Virus record (IMG/VR): IMGVR_UViG_3300042507_004436
Span: 1 to 25,372 of that record
Source: a virus
DNA: 25,372 nucleotides
Direction: 5' to 3' (one strand)
In this document: positions 8,969 through 17,309 of the stretch, piece after piece
How positions within the stretch are numbered: the first letter of the stretch is position 1
Layout of the letters: every line of letters begins with the position of its first letter
Notes under the pieces: model-generated
Database searches by the model: none
Seen by the model: only the letters and a program-made list of their open reading frames with translations
What the model was told of the DNA's origin: nothing
Made by a program: the position numbers and the translations under genes

Positions 8969-9670
8969 TTAACCTTCTATAAAGCTAGGGAATCCCTGAA
9001 ACGGTAAATCAGTAGCATATCTTGCAGAACATCCGCCCAACGTTTTACTGCAACTGTCATCTTTCATAGCACACGATTGATTAAACTCATCAAAGTAATT
9101 AGCCCCTGTGTACGGACAAGCATTTTTATCTGGGTAGATAAACGTAGTAGTCGTTTCATCAAAGCGTCGGTATTGATGGTTACAATAAGATACCATTGTC
9201 CGCCGTGGGAACGGTTGTTTACTAGCTAATTCTACCTTGGTAATCAACTCAAACTGAATGTACTGTTTATTTTGTGCAGTCATTTTGTTAATGTAAAAAA
9301 CATCATAATTGATAAACTCTGTTGTGATAGCAGGGTTTAAATCGTCTAGTTCTTCACGCCGTACACGCATTCGCAATACAGGGCAGTTTTGCAACCCTCT
9401 ATACTCGTTTATACTAGCCATCATAATAGGCTCTATAGCACTAATTGATAGTTTAGGTCTTGGTGCTTTATCCGATGATATTTCAAAGCCTGTAGCCTCG
9501 ATAGGGAACGGGTAATAGGTGTTTCCATTAAACACTATTGCTTGTCTATCTGGCGTAGATGTATTAGCAACCCGAATAATCCCACCACCGTAGATAGTGG
9601 TATCCAACTCAAACAACGTTATAACAATACCAAAACTTGATTCTTGAAGATTGGTTGAAATACTAGGCAA
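8969..9670 (-). CDS. L: Minor tail protein L (Fe-S tail-tip protein)
   Basis: I favour a TTG start at 9670 (233 residues): AAGAGG ends 9 bases before it. The upstream in-frame TTG at 9679 directly abuts the same AAGAGG, leaving no spacing. The gene overlaps M by 8 bases. The C-terminal third is Cys-rich; in the longer numbering the cysteines are at 166, 188, 203, 210 and 217, with the string NACPYTG at 187 and the C-x6-C pair at 210/217. Lambda gpL carries a [4Fe-4S] cluster on four C-terminal cysteines, and the 210/217 pair has the same spacing. The partner ligands are probably 188 and 166 or 203. It lies between M and K as in lambda, and should join the tube to the tip hub. Confidence 0.9.
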   Translation of the reverse strand: MPSISTNLQESSFGIVITLFELDTTIYGGGIIRVANTSTPDRQAIVFNGNTYYPFPIEATGFEISSDKAPRPKLSISAIEPIMMASINEYRGLQNCPVLRMRVRREELDDLNPAITTEFINYDVFYINKMTAQNKQYIQFELITKVELASKQPFPRRTMVSYCNHQYRRFDETTTTFIYPDKNACPYTGANYFDEFNQSCAMKDDSCSKTLGGCSARYATDLPFQGFPSFIEG

Positions 9671-10019
9671 TGTCGGCAACCTCTTCTAGTTGAAACGTAG
9701 CGTTATATAAATTGGCTTGTGAACCGCTAAACGTAATACCTTTTTTGCACGTCCATAACCGAGGGGTACTTTCATTGACTAGGGTGTAATAAAAAGCATC
9801 CCATCCGCCCCGTGCAAAAAAGAAGGCTTGTAGCGTGTTTTTTTCTGCCACGGTGATGTTGTCTAATGTAATACTAACCACAATTAATATGTTATTAAAC
9901 CCATCTTGCACCCGTTGCTCGTACCCATCGCTAAACTGTGCGATTAAAACCTTTGGCTCTTGTGCTTCACTGTACCCACTCTGGCTAGGGTTTTTAGGTA
10001 ATGTCAATGTTACTGGCAT
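9663..10019 (-). CDS. M: Minor tail protein M
   Basis: The 118-residue protein matches the lambda gpM/Phage_min_tail family in length and in the motif FSDGYEQRVQDGFN (about residues 29-42), followed by a C-terminal WTCKKG string. Its ATG shares one base with the tape measure stop (TAATG). In lambda, M forms part of the distal tail ring that connects the tube to the tip proteins L and J. Position directly after the tape measure and before L confirms the assignment. Confidence 0.9.
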   Translation of the reverse strand: MPVTLTLPKNPSQSGYSEAQEPKVLIAQFSDGYEQRVQDGFNNILIVVSITLDNITVAEKNTLQAFFFARGGWDAFYYTLVNESTPRLWTCKKGITFSGSQANLYNATFQLEEVADIA

Positions 10020-13000
10020 TAAGCATAACTCCCTGTTCTATTAAACATCCCACCTTGGCGTTTTTCGGTATTTAATATCTCGTAAACTTTCATTTTCACC
10101 ATATCGCTAATGGCTTGAGCGGATTGTTTTAATTGGTCGGATGATGACCCACCATCACCATTCATTGTTATATTAACATTGCTTACAACACTTGAGCCAC
10201 CACCTATAGCATGGTTAGGTATCATTGTACCGCTTGTAGCAGGCTTAAATATCTCTGCCCCACGCTCACCTACCACATAGGCTTTATTAGCCTGCATATC
10301 GCCACCAGTGGCTTTAAATCCACCAAAGAAACCACCTATCTTGGAAGCAAAACTAGCTAAACCAGATAATGAACCACCAGCGGAACTTGCACCTAACCCA
10401 CCTGTACCTGCTTTAATAGCTGTTAGCCCAGAACCGATTGTACCAAACAAACCACTACCAAAGCTACCAGTAGGCGTTATACCATTAGCAACAGATGGTG
10501 CTATTTTGCCTAGCAAACCAGATAACCCACCTAAGAAGCTCGTTTGACCGTTGAATTTATCAAAGAACGCTTGTAGCCCACTACTTACTAATGCTCTTAA
10601 CGCATTAACCGCTAACTGACGCATCAATCCTACAAATATCTCTTTAAACGACGATGTGCCATTAACCATATGCTCAATGGTGTTATCAAATGCGGTTTTA
10701 ATAGCATTACCCATTTCTTCATATTGGTTTTTTAGCCGTTGCGTAGTACCCTCTACTTTTTTGGCTACTTCTTCGGCTAAGATTTTTTGTTCTTCTAATT
10801 GTTTAATTCTTTTTTGTTCGTCTTGCGTTAAGCCTATACCGCCAGCCTCTAAACGCTTTTGTTCTTCTTCTCTAATAGCTTTCTTGATTCTCAATTCTTT
10901 TTCAGCAATTTTATAGCCATTTAACCCACCAGCATTTAAGGCATTTTGCAAAAATGTTAAATCACTAAAGGTATTTTTAAGGTTTTCAAATTCCGTTTCA
11001 ATGCTTTTATTTCCTTGGTTAGCAATACCTTTTTCTTTCAAGGCTTGGTCTGCTTTTGCCTTTTCTGTTATTTTAGCAATCTGTTTTTTATCTAATGCAC
11101 CAAACCCACCAGCTTTGCTTTTTTCTTGTTCTTCTCTAATAGCCTTATCTATGGCTAGTTGCTTTTCTTTTGCCCTATAAACAGCCAAAGAACCACTTGC
11201 TAAGGCTTGACTCAATGCAATTTCATCTGATAGCAAGCCTGTTGTTTTTTCAATTTCTATTTTATATTGACTGTAAAATTCTGATAAATGGTTTATTAAC
11301 TTTATTTCAGTTTCTTTATTTACAATCAATTTTGCTGTAGTACTAATTGCTTTGTTTTTCTTGCCGATATAATCGCCCATTAACTGATTGTATCGTGCTA
11401 CTTGTTCATTGTCTTGCTTTTGCTTAGCGTAAGCCTCAACGCTTATATTAGATTGTTGGTACAGTAAATTCGCCTGTGCTAAATCGCTATTCGTTCTAGC
11501 AAGTTCAGCTCTTAGGCTTTCAAGTTTGGATTTTTCTTTCTTGTTTTCTTTTTCAGCACCTGTAAAAGGTTTTTGTTTTGTACCTAAGCCCATGCCAAAT
11601 AATGCATTTGCTTTTGCTTGATTTTGACCTGCATTTTTTAAAAATACATTTTCTGTTTTTTGAGCAGATACCCCAGCATCTTGCCACGCTTTATTGATTG
11701 AGTTAGGAACATTTTTTACCCTATTACTCAAGTCGGTTAAAGAATTAAAATAGCCTTCATAATCTTTGTTTTTGTTTGTAATTTGCAGATTTTGCAATGG
11801 AATAACGATATTAGATATAATTGAATTTTGTACATTATTATTAAAAGCCTTCATAAATTCTGCAAAACCAAGAAATTTAGCCATCAATATATCTAGGTCG
11901 CTAATCATGCCATTTGTTGCTTTATAAACACTCTCTCTTGTTGTTTGCATGCCATCTACAAAATTAGAAACAAAAAAACCAAGTCCTACTGTAGCAACAG
12001 TAATTAAAGCCGTTTGCAATGGAGACAATGCTGTAATAGAAGCACCTATTAACAAAATTCCTGTTTTTAAACTAGCCCACATCGTTGCTAGCATTGGAAT
12101 TAAAGTGCCAATAGCTTTAACTATCCCCACGCCAAAAGAAACAGATAAAATAGTAGCAGTAGTAGCCGTAACAGCTAAAATCTTTTTAATGTTGTCTGTA
12201 TTTTGCCCTAAAAAATCTATTGATTTTGCTAAGCCCTGTATAGCAATAGATAAACCTTGAGAAATACCTATTGAATTATCCAGTTGTGTAAAAGTTTTAG
12301 CAAACGTATTTTGAAGGGCATTAAAACTACGCTCCACACTAACAGGCAACCGATTAAACACATCCTCTGCTAATTGTGTTTTTGCAATAATGGCATTATA
12401 CAAATCGATGGACTTAACAGCACCATCTTTAAACATTTTCTGCAATTCACCTTGGGATATTGCCGCACCCTTTGCACCATTTTTTATCTTACCGTAGTAT
12501 TCAAGTAAAGCGTTTGCAATTAAAGGAGCTTGTTCACGAATTGAACGAAACTCATCCGCTTGTACAACACCACCCAACGACTGCCCTAATTGCGTAAGTG
12601 CCGCATTCATAGACGATACACTAGAAGAACCAATACTACCAAGTTTTACAGTTGTTTCAAAAAACTTGTTTGTTTCAGCATTGTTTTTACCCATCTTAGA
12701 TAATTCAATAGCAAACCTAGAATAAATACTTGCCGATTGATTTATTTTTAATCCTGCTTTTTCAGATGTTTTTGTTATAGATTGTAGGCTTTTTTCGTAC
12801 TCGTTCTGGTCTCTTGTTACTAGCTTAACGTTATTTTGTAATAAACGGTATTCGTCCGCTATGTTGATGAGACGTTTACCAGTATCAATGGTAATATAGA
12901 TTGTAGCCAAATTAGCAAGTTTATTAGTGAATTGCTTAAATTCACTTTCTATTTTGTTTGGTTTTAGTTTTGGTTCAACAACTGGTTGAATTTTAGTATC

Positions 13001-13624
13001 TTTTGCTTTTTTAAATAGCTTCTCAATATCATTACCAGCTTTTTTGATTGATTTAGGTTCAATCTCAACATCAATTTTAGTAGCTTGTTGCTCACGCAAT
13101 AATTGCCCTTTACTTTTTCTGTTGTATTGAGCGTAAGGGTCAGCAATAAGTTTTGGATTTAAAGACTCATTAAATTCTTTGAATGTTTGATAAGGTGTAA
13201 CCTTAGCAGGGGTTTTAATTATTTGTTTAGTAGCTTGTTCAAGTTGCTTTTTACCAAGCTCTATAGATTCTTTTTGTAAAGCTACTTGTTTTCCTATTTC
13301 TTCATATTTACGTTGTTCAGCTTTATATAAAGCATCTTGAAGTGATTGTTCTTCTTTAATTATTTGCTTTGTTTGTGAGCTTTGTTTCTTTTGTGCTGTA
13401 GCAACCTTATTAACTGCTTCAACGGTTGCATTAGCGACTGTAGCTTGCTCTTTAATAGCTTTTGTAGGCTTGCCTTGGTTCTCATTAAGTACTTTAAAAA
13501 AATTAGCCAATGCTTTTTCAGCATTCACTCCAGCAGTTTTAACACTATTTAAAGCCGTTGTAACCGCATTTACACCAGTGGCTGAAACTTCAATACTGAT
13601 TTTTGGGTTGTCTGCCATCATCAT
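10019..13624 (-). CDS. Tape measure protein
   Basis: At 1201 residues this is the second largest gene and lies after the chaperone pair, as expected. Residues ~225-430 fit the tape-measure N-terminal domain, with the string GGVVQADEFRSIREQAPL near 350. Residues ~480-560 are strongly hydrophobic (several candidate membrane-inserting helices). Long Lys/Glu/Gln-rich coiled-coil stretches flank this (15-220 and 690-980). The C-terminus has the conserved GERGAEIFKPA motif near 1130. Three ATGs in a row (MMM) start the gene, the first overlapping the T-frame stop (ATGA); which one is used is unclear. With ~0.15 nm per residue it predicts a tail near 180 nm. The gene is notably AT-rich relative to the terminase end of the window. 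Confidence 0.95.
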   Translation of the reverse strand: MMMADNPKISIEVSATGVNAVTTALNSVKTAGVNAEKALANFFKVLNENQGKPTKAIKEQATVANATVEAVNKVATAQKKQSSQTKQIIKEEQSLQDALYKAEQRKYEEIGKQVALQKESIELGKKQLEQATKQIIKTPAKVTPYQTFKEFNESLNPKLIADPYAQYNRKSKGQLLREQQATKIDVEIEPKSIKKAGNDIEKLFKKAKDTKIQPVVEPKLKPNKIESEFKQFTNKLANLATIYITIDTGKRLINIADEYRLLQNNVKLVTRDQNEYEKSLQSITKTSEKAGLKINQSASIYSRFAIELSKMGKNNAETNKFFETTVKLGSIGSSSVSSMNAALTQLGQSLGGVVQADEFRSIREQAPLIANALLEYYGKIKNGAKGAAISQGELQKMFKDGAVKSIDLYNAIIAKTQLAEDVFNRLPVSVERSFNALQNTFAKTFTQLDNSIGISQGLSIAIQGLAKSIDFLGQNTDNIKKILAVTATTATILSVSFGVGIVKAIGTLIPMLATMWASLKTGILLIGASITALSPLQTALITVATVGLGFFVSNFVDGMQTTRESVYKATNGMISDLDILMAKFLGFAEFMKAFNNNVQNSIISNIVIPLQNLQITNKNKDYEGYFNSLTDLSNRVKNVPNSINKAWQDAGVSAQKTENVFLKNAGQNQAKANALFGMGLGTKQKPFTGAEKENKKEKSKLESLRAELARTNSDLAQANLLYQQSNISVEAYAKQKQDNEQVARYNQLMGDYIGKKNKAISTTAKLIVNKETEIKLINHLSEFYSQYKIEIEKTTGLLSDEIALSQALASGSLAVYRAKEKQLAIDKAIREEQEKSKAGGFGALDKKQIAKITEKAKADQALKEKGIANQGNKSIETEFENLKNTFSDLTFLQNALNAGGLNGYKIAEKELRIKKAIREEEQKRLEAGGIGLTQDEQKRIKQLEEQKILAEEVAKKVEGTTQRLKNQYEEMGNAIKTAFDNTIEHMVNGTSSFKEIFVGLMRQLAVNALRALVSSGLQAFFDKFNGQTSFLGGLSGLLGKIAPSVANGITPTGSFGSGLFGTIGSGLTAIKAGTGGLGASSAGGSLSGLASFASKIGGFFGGFKATGGDMQANKAYVVGERGAEIFKPATSGTMIPNHAIGGGSSVVSNVNITMNGDGGSSSDQLKQSAQAISDMVKMKVYEILNTEKRQGGMFNRTGSYA

Positions 13625-13986
13625 TTTGTTTCATTCTCCAGCTCAAGCATAGTACGGTCTATCTTCATTATAAGGCTTAATTCCAAATGGTTTAATTTAC
13701 CGCCAAACATGGTATTATACGCTAATAGCTCACTCCATTTAATCGGAGCTACTCCCATACCATAATCACGCCCATGTATTGCTATTTCTTCGTGATACTC
13801 AAACAGGTAACTATAAAGGCAGGGGGGAGGGGTTAGCTCTTTCGGCATAACCCCAGACCGTTGCCAAATGGAATGTAACGCTTGCCCAATAGTGTGTGGT
13901 ACTTCAGGGCTAGATTTTTGCCGTAACCCATGCAACCACTTACCGTATTGCGTTATTTCTTTTTCGTAGTTACTGTTGGCTGTTGC
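13621..13986 (-). CDS. T-like C-terminal extension of tail assembly chaperone, reached by -1 frameshift
   Basis: This is the -1 frame downstream of the slippery site. It is closed by a TAA immediately upstream of the TTT TTT codons and then stays open for 121 codons to a TGA that overlaps the tape measure start. It lacks a good start of its own: the only early candidate is TTG at 13935 with no ribosome binding site. A fusion with the G part made at 13986 would be 268 residues (147 + 121). The T part contains WSELLAYNTMFGG and ends in HLELSLIMKIDRTMLELE, a W..L..Y...-[E/L]..-ID pattern typical of T domains, which contact the tape measure. It should be read as the second half of a GT fusion, not as an independent gene. 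Confidence 0.8.
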   Translation of the reverse strand, partial: ATANSNYEKEITQYGKWLHGLRQKSSPEVPHTIGQALHSIWQRSGVMPKELTPPPCLYSYLFEYHEEIAIHGRDYGMGVAPIKWSELLAYNTMFGGKLNHLELSLIMKIDRTMLELENETK

Positions 13987-14426
13987 AAAAAATTAGACTG
14001 TTCACCAACAAAACCGACAAGTTGTGCTAATACAAAGTTAAACGTAGGGTCTTCTACCCATTGTTCTAATAATTCAAAATTAAACCGCTCTACAACAGTT
14101 TTACCTTCCCCATCGAGCGTATCAACTTCTACATATTCTACTACTTCTTTAATAGACTGAAAGTATACCTTGTCTGTATCCAAATCACCAGCAGACGTGC
14201 AGAACTCATCAAACGATAGTTTCTTATCCGCTAGTTGTTCTCTTTGGCTACCTAGGTATTCAGCATATGCACCAACTTGTTTCGTTTTTTTAGCTAAATT
14301 ACCCCACTTAACGGAATCAGTCTTAGGAGCAATCGCAATACGGATACTATTTAAAACAGTACCGTCCTCAAGCGTTGGGGAGAATACAATAGGCTCATTC
14401 TTAAAATTTAATCCAACAATACGCAT
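13953..14426 (-). CDS. Tail assembly chaperone G
   Basis: A 157-residue protein between the tail tube and tape measure genes, the universal position of the G chaperone in long-tailed phages. GAGG lies 8 bases before the ATG. It starts MRIVGLNFKNEPIVF, is acidic and ends PTVTTKKK. Ten codons before its stop it carries a perfect T-TTT-TTG slippery heptamer, and the -1 frame continues into the T-like stretch. G proteins coat the tape measure during assembly, and the rarer GT fusion recruits tail tube subunits; both are absent from the finished virion. Sequence identity to lambda G is not apparent; the call rests on place, size and frameshift. Confidence 0.82.
   Translation of the reverse strand: MRIVGLNFKNEPIVFSPTLEDGTVLNSIRIAIAPKTDSVKWGNLAKKTKQVGAYAEYLGSQREQLADKKLSFDEFCTSAGDLDTDKVYFQSIKEVVEYVEVDTLDGEGKTVVERFNFELLEQWVEDPTFNFVLAQLVGFVGEQSNFLQQPTVTTKKK
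13986..13992 (-). promoter_or_regulatory. Programmed -1 frameshift slippery site (T TTT TTG)
   Basis: In the G frame the codons read AAT TTT TTG, giving an X-XXY-YYZ heptamer TTTTTTG. A -1 slip lets both tRNAs re-pair on TTT TTT. The -1 frame has a TAA directly before these codons and is open for 121 codons after them, so the slip must occur at or after this point. A second, weaker possibility is the A-rich stretch ACG AAA AAG AAA just before the G stop, where the -1 frame is also open. The heptamer is the better fit to known slippery rules. Confidence 0.78.
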
Positions 14427-14437
14427 AAATAGTCCTC

Positions 14438-15337
14438 TTAGGCTTTGGTAATTTTTAATGTAGTGGCTTCGGTTGAATCATAAACAGATTTAAACGAACT
14501 GGTAACCATTATAGCACCTTGCCCACCGACTGGTAATTCACCTGTATTTAACTTTGTTTTTGGCATAGCAAACTGATAAGAAACAGTACCATTGGCTACA
14601 GTAATAACCAAATCGTCTTCAGTTTCATTTAAAAACGCATCAAGGGTTGTTCTGTTTTCAAAGTAAACCTCAAAACTACCCTCAACACTAATAAAGCCTT
14701 TTGAAATACTATCTAACGTATTTGCACCTAATACAAAATTAGAAGCCAAGTTGTTATTAACTGTGATAGTAGCCGTTGTTGCTTTCAAGTTGCTACCATT
14801 CCATGCCACTGTGGCTTCAAAACCAGTGTAAGGAGCATTCTTTGCAGATGCAGTTAAAGAAGCATCAAAAGAAGATGTAGAATACACCACATCCTTTGCA
14901 ATAACACTGCCCGACCCTTTAATAATAGCATCTAAACCAATGTTTAAAGATACTTGGTTAAACACAAGCCCTTTATACAAAGCGTACTGACCAATATCGG
15001 TATAACGCCCTTCTAAATGATAGCTTTTTAATCCTGTGCCGTGTTTTAAAACACCAGAGGAAAAAGCGTTGTTCATTACACCTTGCAAAACCAAATCAAA
15101 ATCAGTAGGGGCAAAATCAAACGCAATCTCCCCAGCAACGTTTTTATTGCCGTGGCGTTGAAACAATCTTTGCCCTGTAACACTAAACGCATCGCTTTCT
15201 AGCAACGTTTTAGTGGGGGAAATGTTGAATGTAGGGGTAACGTTTAATTCAACCAATGCAGGGGATACAGGAGCTACACCGTAAGTAACTTCCTCTTGAA
15301 TCCCGACTGAAAAATTAGAACCTTGAGAAACAGGCAT
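14438..15337 (-). CDS. Tail tube (major tail) protein
   Basis: The 299-residue protein matches the tail tube family found in many siphoviruses: it starts MPVSQGSNFSVGIQEEVTYG and has a two-part layout with 'DFAPTDFDLVLQGVM' near 92-106 and repeated beta-rich segments. A strong GGAGG lies 8 bases before the ATG, inside the end of the preceding gene, which suits a highly expressed virion subunit. It lies between the tail terminator and the chaperone G. It should polymerise around the tape measure to form the tail tube. The residues after ~150 (for example VAWNGSNLKATTATITVNNN) look like the second tube domain or an Ig-like surface part. Confidence 0.88.
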   Translation of the reverse strand: MPVSQGSNFSVGIQEEVTYGVAPVSPALVELNVTPTFNISPTKTLLESDAFSVTGQRLFQRHGNKNVAGEIAFDFAPTDFDLVLQGVMNNAFSSGVLKHGTGLKSYHLEGRYTDIGQYALYKGLVFNQVSLNIGLDAIIKGSGSVIAKDVVYSTSSFDASLTASAKNAPYTGFEATVAWNGSNLKATTATITVNNNLASNFVLGANTLDSISKGFISVEGSFEVYFENRTTLDAFLNETEDDLVITVANGTVSYQFAMPKTKLNTGELPVGGQGAIMVTSSFKSVYDSTEATTLKITKA

Positions 15338-15340
15338 TTT

Positions 15341-15772
15341 TTAAACCTCCATGTATGCGGTAAATGGGATTGATATAGGGGTTAGATAAAAGCCTTCTGC
15401 TTCTAACCCTGTGTCAATGCTTCCAACTCTTAAAATTATATCATTATTACCAAACGACAACTTTTCACCTTTGGGAAAGCCGTCTAGTATCTCCTGTGCA
15501 AAATCTAAACTGCTGTTAATATGGGTGTTTAAGGCATTAAACAGATTAACAAAATAAACGCCGTATACTTCGTTTTTACCATCACGCCCTAAAGTAGCAG
15601 ATTGAACAATACCTGTTTTCAATGTTGCTTTAATAAATGGCGTTGCAAGTGTAGTATTACCATACGACAAGTTAGGGTATTGAATAAACGTTGTTGGCTT
15701 GCTTGAGGCTAAAACGGTTTGTTCTAACCTTAAGTCAAATTGCCGTGTTAGTTCTTTGAAATTAACTGCCAT
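15341..15772 (-). CDS. Tail terminator protein
   Basis: A 143-residue protein immediately upstream of the tail tube gene, in the place of lambda gpU and its analogues. Its ATG shares one base with the stop of the gp10-like gene (TAATG). The sequence has the terminator-like pattern of an N-terminal helix (FKELTRQFDLRL), a central 'ATPFIKATLKTG' strand region and a C-terminal ending in SIPFTAYMEV. Size and content fit the phage tail terminator-like (DUF4128-type) group. It should cap the tube at the correct length and provide the surface that docks on the head stopper. Family assignment is moderate, position strong. Confidence 0.72.
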   Translation of the reverse strand: MAVNFKELTRQFDLRLEQTVLASSKPTTFIQYPNLSYGNTTLATPFIKATLKTGIVQSATLGRDGKNEVYGVYFVNLFNALNTHINSSLDFAQEILDGFPKGEKLSFGNNDIILRVGSIDTGLEAEGFYLTPISIPFTAYMEV

Positions 15773-16194
15773 TATTGAATCCCTTTGTTTTTTACAATAA
15801 CTCTGGACTGTTTAAAGTATGCACCAGCTTGCCCAACAATAACTCGTATCCACCCTGTTTTACCATGCTTCCTAGAGTAACCATATTCGATTTTAGGCAT
15901 ATACTCACACGCCGTGGATAAATAAACCTTGTCTTTAAGTGTAATCTTGGCTAATTGCGTGCCTATCTGTGGGGCTTGTGCAACACTCTCCCCTTTTTCA
16001 ACGGCTATAGGGGGGGAGGGATGACTACCTATTTCGTTGATGCTCTTCCACCATGACGCACGAGCAAACCCTGTATCCACTGGCGTTTCTTCAATGATTT
16101 TGTTAAACATCTCATCAACACCTAGGGCATAAATAGCGTTCGCTTGGTTGAATGTATCCGTAACCTTGGCTTGGAATTGAGCTTTAAAATCCAT
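15772..16194 (-). CDS. HK97 gp10-like head-tail/minor tail protein
   Basis: I place the start at ATG 16194 (140 residues, MDFKAQFQAKV) because GGAG lies 5 bases before it. The longer frame from 16215 (MPPFGVYM) would start inside the loop of a hairpin and has no binding site. The sequence has the gp10 family signature: an N-terminal helix, then IIEETPVDTGFARASWW (about 34-50 in this numbering), where PVDTG-ARxSW is highly typical, followed by YMPKIEYGYSRKHG. Members of this family act at the head-tail interface or tail completion. The gene lies between the capsid and terminator genes as usual. Confidence 0.85.
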   Translation of the reverse strand: MDFKAQFQAKVTDTFNQANAIYALGVDEMFNKIIEETPVDTGFARASWWKSINEIGSHPSPPIAVEKGESVAQAPQIGTQLAKITLKDKVYLSTACEYMPKIEYGYSRKHGKTGWIRVIVGQAGAYFKQSRVIVKNKGIQ

Positions 16195-16199
16195 ATAAA

Positions 16200-16203
16200 C
16201 TCC
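16200..16203 (-). promoter_or_regulatory. Ribosome binding site that fixes the gp10-like start
   Basis: On the minus strand GGAG stands 5 bases before ATG at 16194 and directly after the T-tract of the hairpin. The alternative ATG at 16215 has only the hairpin stem upstream. The site therefore favours the shorter protein. Confidence 0.7.
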
Positions 16204-16228
16204 AAAAGGGGGCATTACACCCCCTTTT
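16204..16228 (-). terminator. Hairpin with T-tract after the major capsid gene
   Basis: A perfect 9-bp stem (AAAAGGGGG / CCCCCTTTT) encloses a 7-base loop and follows the capsid stop by 13 bases. The TTTT arm makes it look like a rho-independent terminator, and since the arms are A4/T4-flanked it could act on both strands. The U-run is short, so partial read-through into the tail genes is likely; it may also protect the 3' end of the capsid message. Confidence 0.75.
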
Positions 16229-16241
16229 ATTTAAGGATAAA

Positions 16242-17294
16242 CTAAACAGTAACAGTGGCTAAATACCCGAACTCTGGGTATACCATTTGGTATCCCATTA
16301 CTGCTTCTGCGATAATAGAATCCACACCATAACCCGTTTTATTAGCGTCGTAAGATTTACGAATACTAATTGGGAATGGAATAGAAATGTTTAACCCATT
16401 GTTATAACCACTATCAATACGGCTACCAGTTAATGCAGGAGGCGTAGTAAACAAACCTAAGCCAAGTGTGTTGGCTACAGTATTACCAATAACTTGTGTG
16501 TCGCTTAAATGTGCTAATAAGAAGTATTGACCACTAGAAACAACGCTAGTATTAGATGCTGTTGCACCTGCTGCCCCTGTATTCCAAGTAGCATCAACAA
16601 CAAGTACATTTTTTAACCCTAACGCAACTGCTAAACGTTGTTCATCAACTAAGCCGTTCATTCCTTCACCACGACCTACAGTACCACCAGCAAAGTTAGA
16701 TTTAACTTCAAGGTTGTTAATAAGCCTGTCAAAAACTTCAGCGGTCATAATTGCAGTGTTTGCATCATAGCCACTTTCTTTTTTAACGGCACGTTTGTAG
16801 GTAATAATGTTAGTAACAGGTGTTGCAGTAGAAACGTTAGACCAATCAATAGCACTCCCTGTTTTATTGCCAGCAGGGTACAAAGAAGGATTTAAAAAAG
16901 TATCACCCATTTTTCGTAGAATTTTTTGGGCAACAATCGTGGCAGATGCACGAGCATAGCCTAATTCTACCTGTTCAGGCGAAGCATTGTTAAACATTAA
17001 ACCACTTAATGCGTTTAACTCAACACCGCCAATATCCATTCTTTTTGTTAATGGATATAATTGATATGCAACAGGGGTTGTATCAGGCACTGAACCTAAA
17101 ATATCCTCCCCGAAGGCTTGTTCTTTTAATTCAACACGCCGTCTTTCAGCAATGTTTTGTTTTAAAAAAGCACCTAATGGAGAAGAAACTTCAACAGTGG
17201 GGATAACCCCTAACACCTTCAAGCTATCTTGCTCAATTAAATAATCGGCAGATGCTTGAGTTAAAATAGGACTATAAGTAAGCGATGCGTTCAT
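16242..17294 (-). CDS. Major capsid protein (HK97 fold)
   Basis: At 350 residues, preceded by AGGGAGAG 5-6 bases from the ATG and followed by a hairpin, this fits a very highly expressed coat gene. It lies after the decoration gene. Recognisable features are an N-terminal arm (MNASLTYSPILTQASADYL), the 'QLYPLTKRMDIGGVE' strand region near 78-92, and the NTAIMTAEVFDRLINN helix near 180-195, where AxMTxExFxxLxxN is typical of HK97-fold coats of the gpE/gpT sort. The C-terminus (AVMGYQMVYPEFGYLATVTV) is a usual P-domain ending. No N-terminal delta domain is visible, in agreement with a separate scaffold from the gene two places upstream. Confidence 0.9.
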   Translation of the reverse strand: MNASLTYSPILTQASADYLIEQDSLKVLGVIPTVEVSSPLGAFLKQNIAERRRVELKEQAFGEDILGSVPDTTPVAYQLYPLTKRMDIGGVELNALSGLMFNNASPEQVELGYARASATIVAQKILRKMGDTFLNPSLYPAGNKTGSAIDWSNVSTATPVTNIITYKRAVKKESGYDANTAIMTAEVFDRLINNLEVKSNFAGGTVGRGEGMNGLVDEQRLAVALGLKNVLVVDATWNTGAAGATASNTSVVSSGQYFLLAHLSDTQVIGNTVANTLGLGLFTTPPALTGSRIDSGYNNGLNISIPFPISIRKSYDANKTGYGVDSIIAEAVMGYQMVYPEFGYLATVTV

Positions 17295-17309
17295 TAAAAC
17301 TCTCCCTTA

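Noticed and set aside
9671-9679. TTG at 9679 as the start of L
   Set aside because: AAGAGG directly abuts the codon, with zero spacing; the TTG at 9670 has a suitable 9-base distance.
13818-13831. G-rich run (GGGGGGAGGGG) as a quadruplex
   Set aside because: Only two G blocks are close together; it reflects Pro codons on the coding strand (TPPP), as does the similar run near 16011.
13621-13935. T-like frame as an independent 104-residue gene
   Set aside because: Its first possible start is TTG without a binding site, and the frame is open 17 codons further upstream to a slippery heptamer, so a -1 fusion is a better model.
16195-16215. Upstream ATG (MPPFGVY...) for the gp10-like gene
   Set aside because: The ATG lies in the loop of the hairpin and lacks a binding site; the ATG at 16194 has GGAG at 5 bases.
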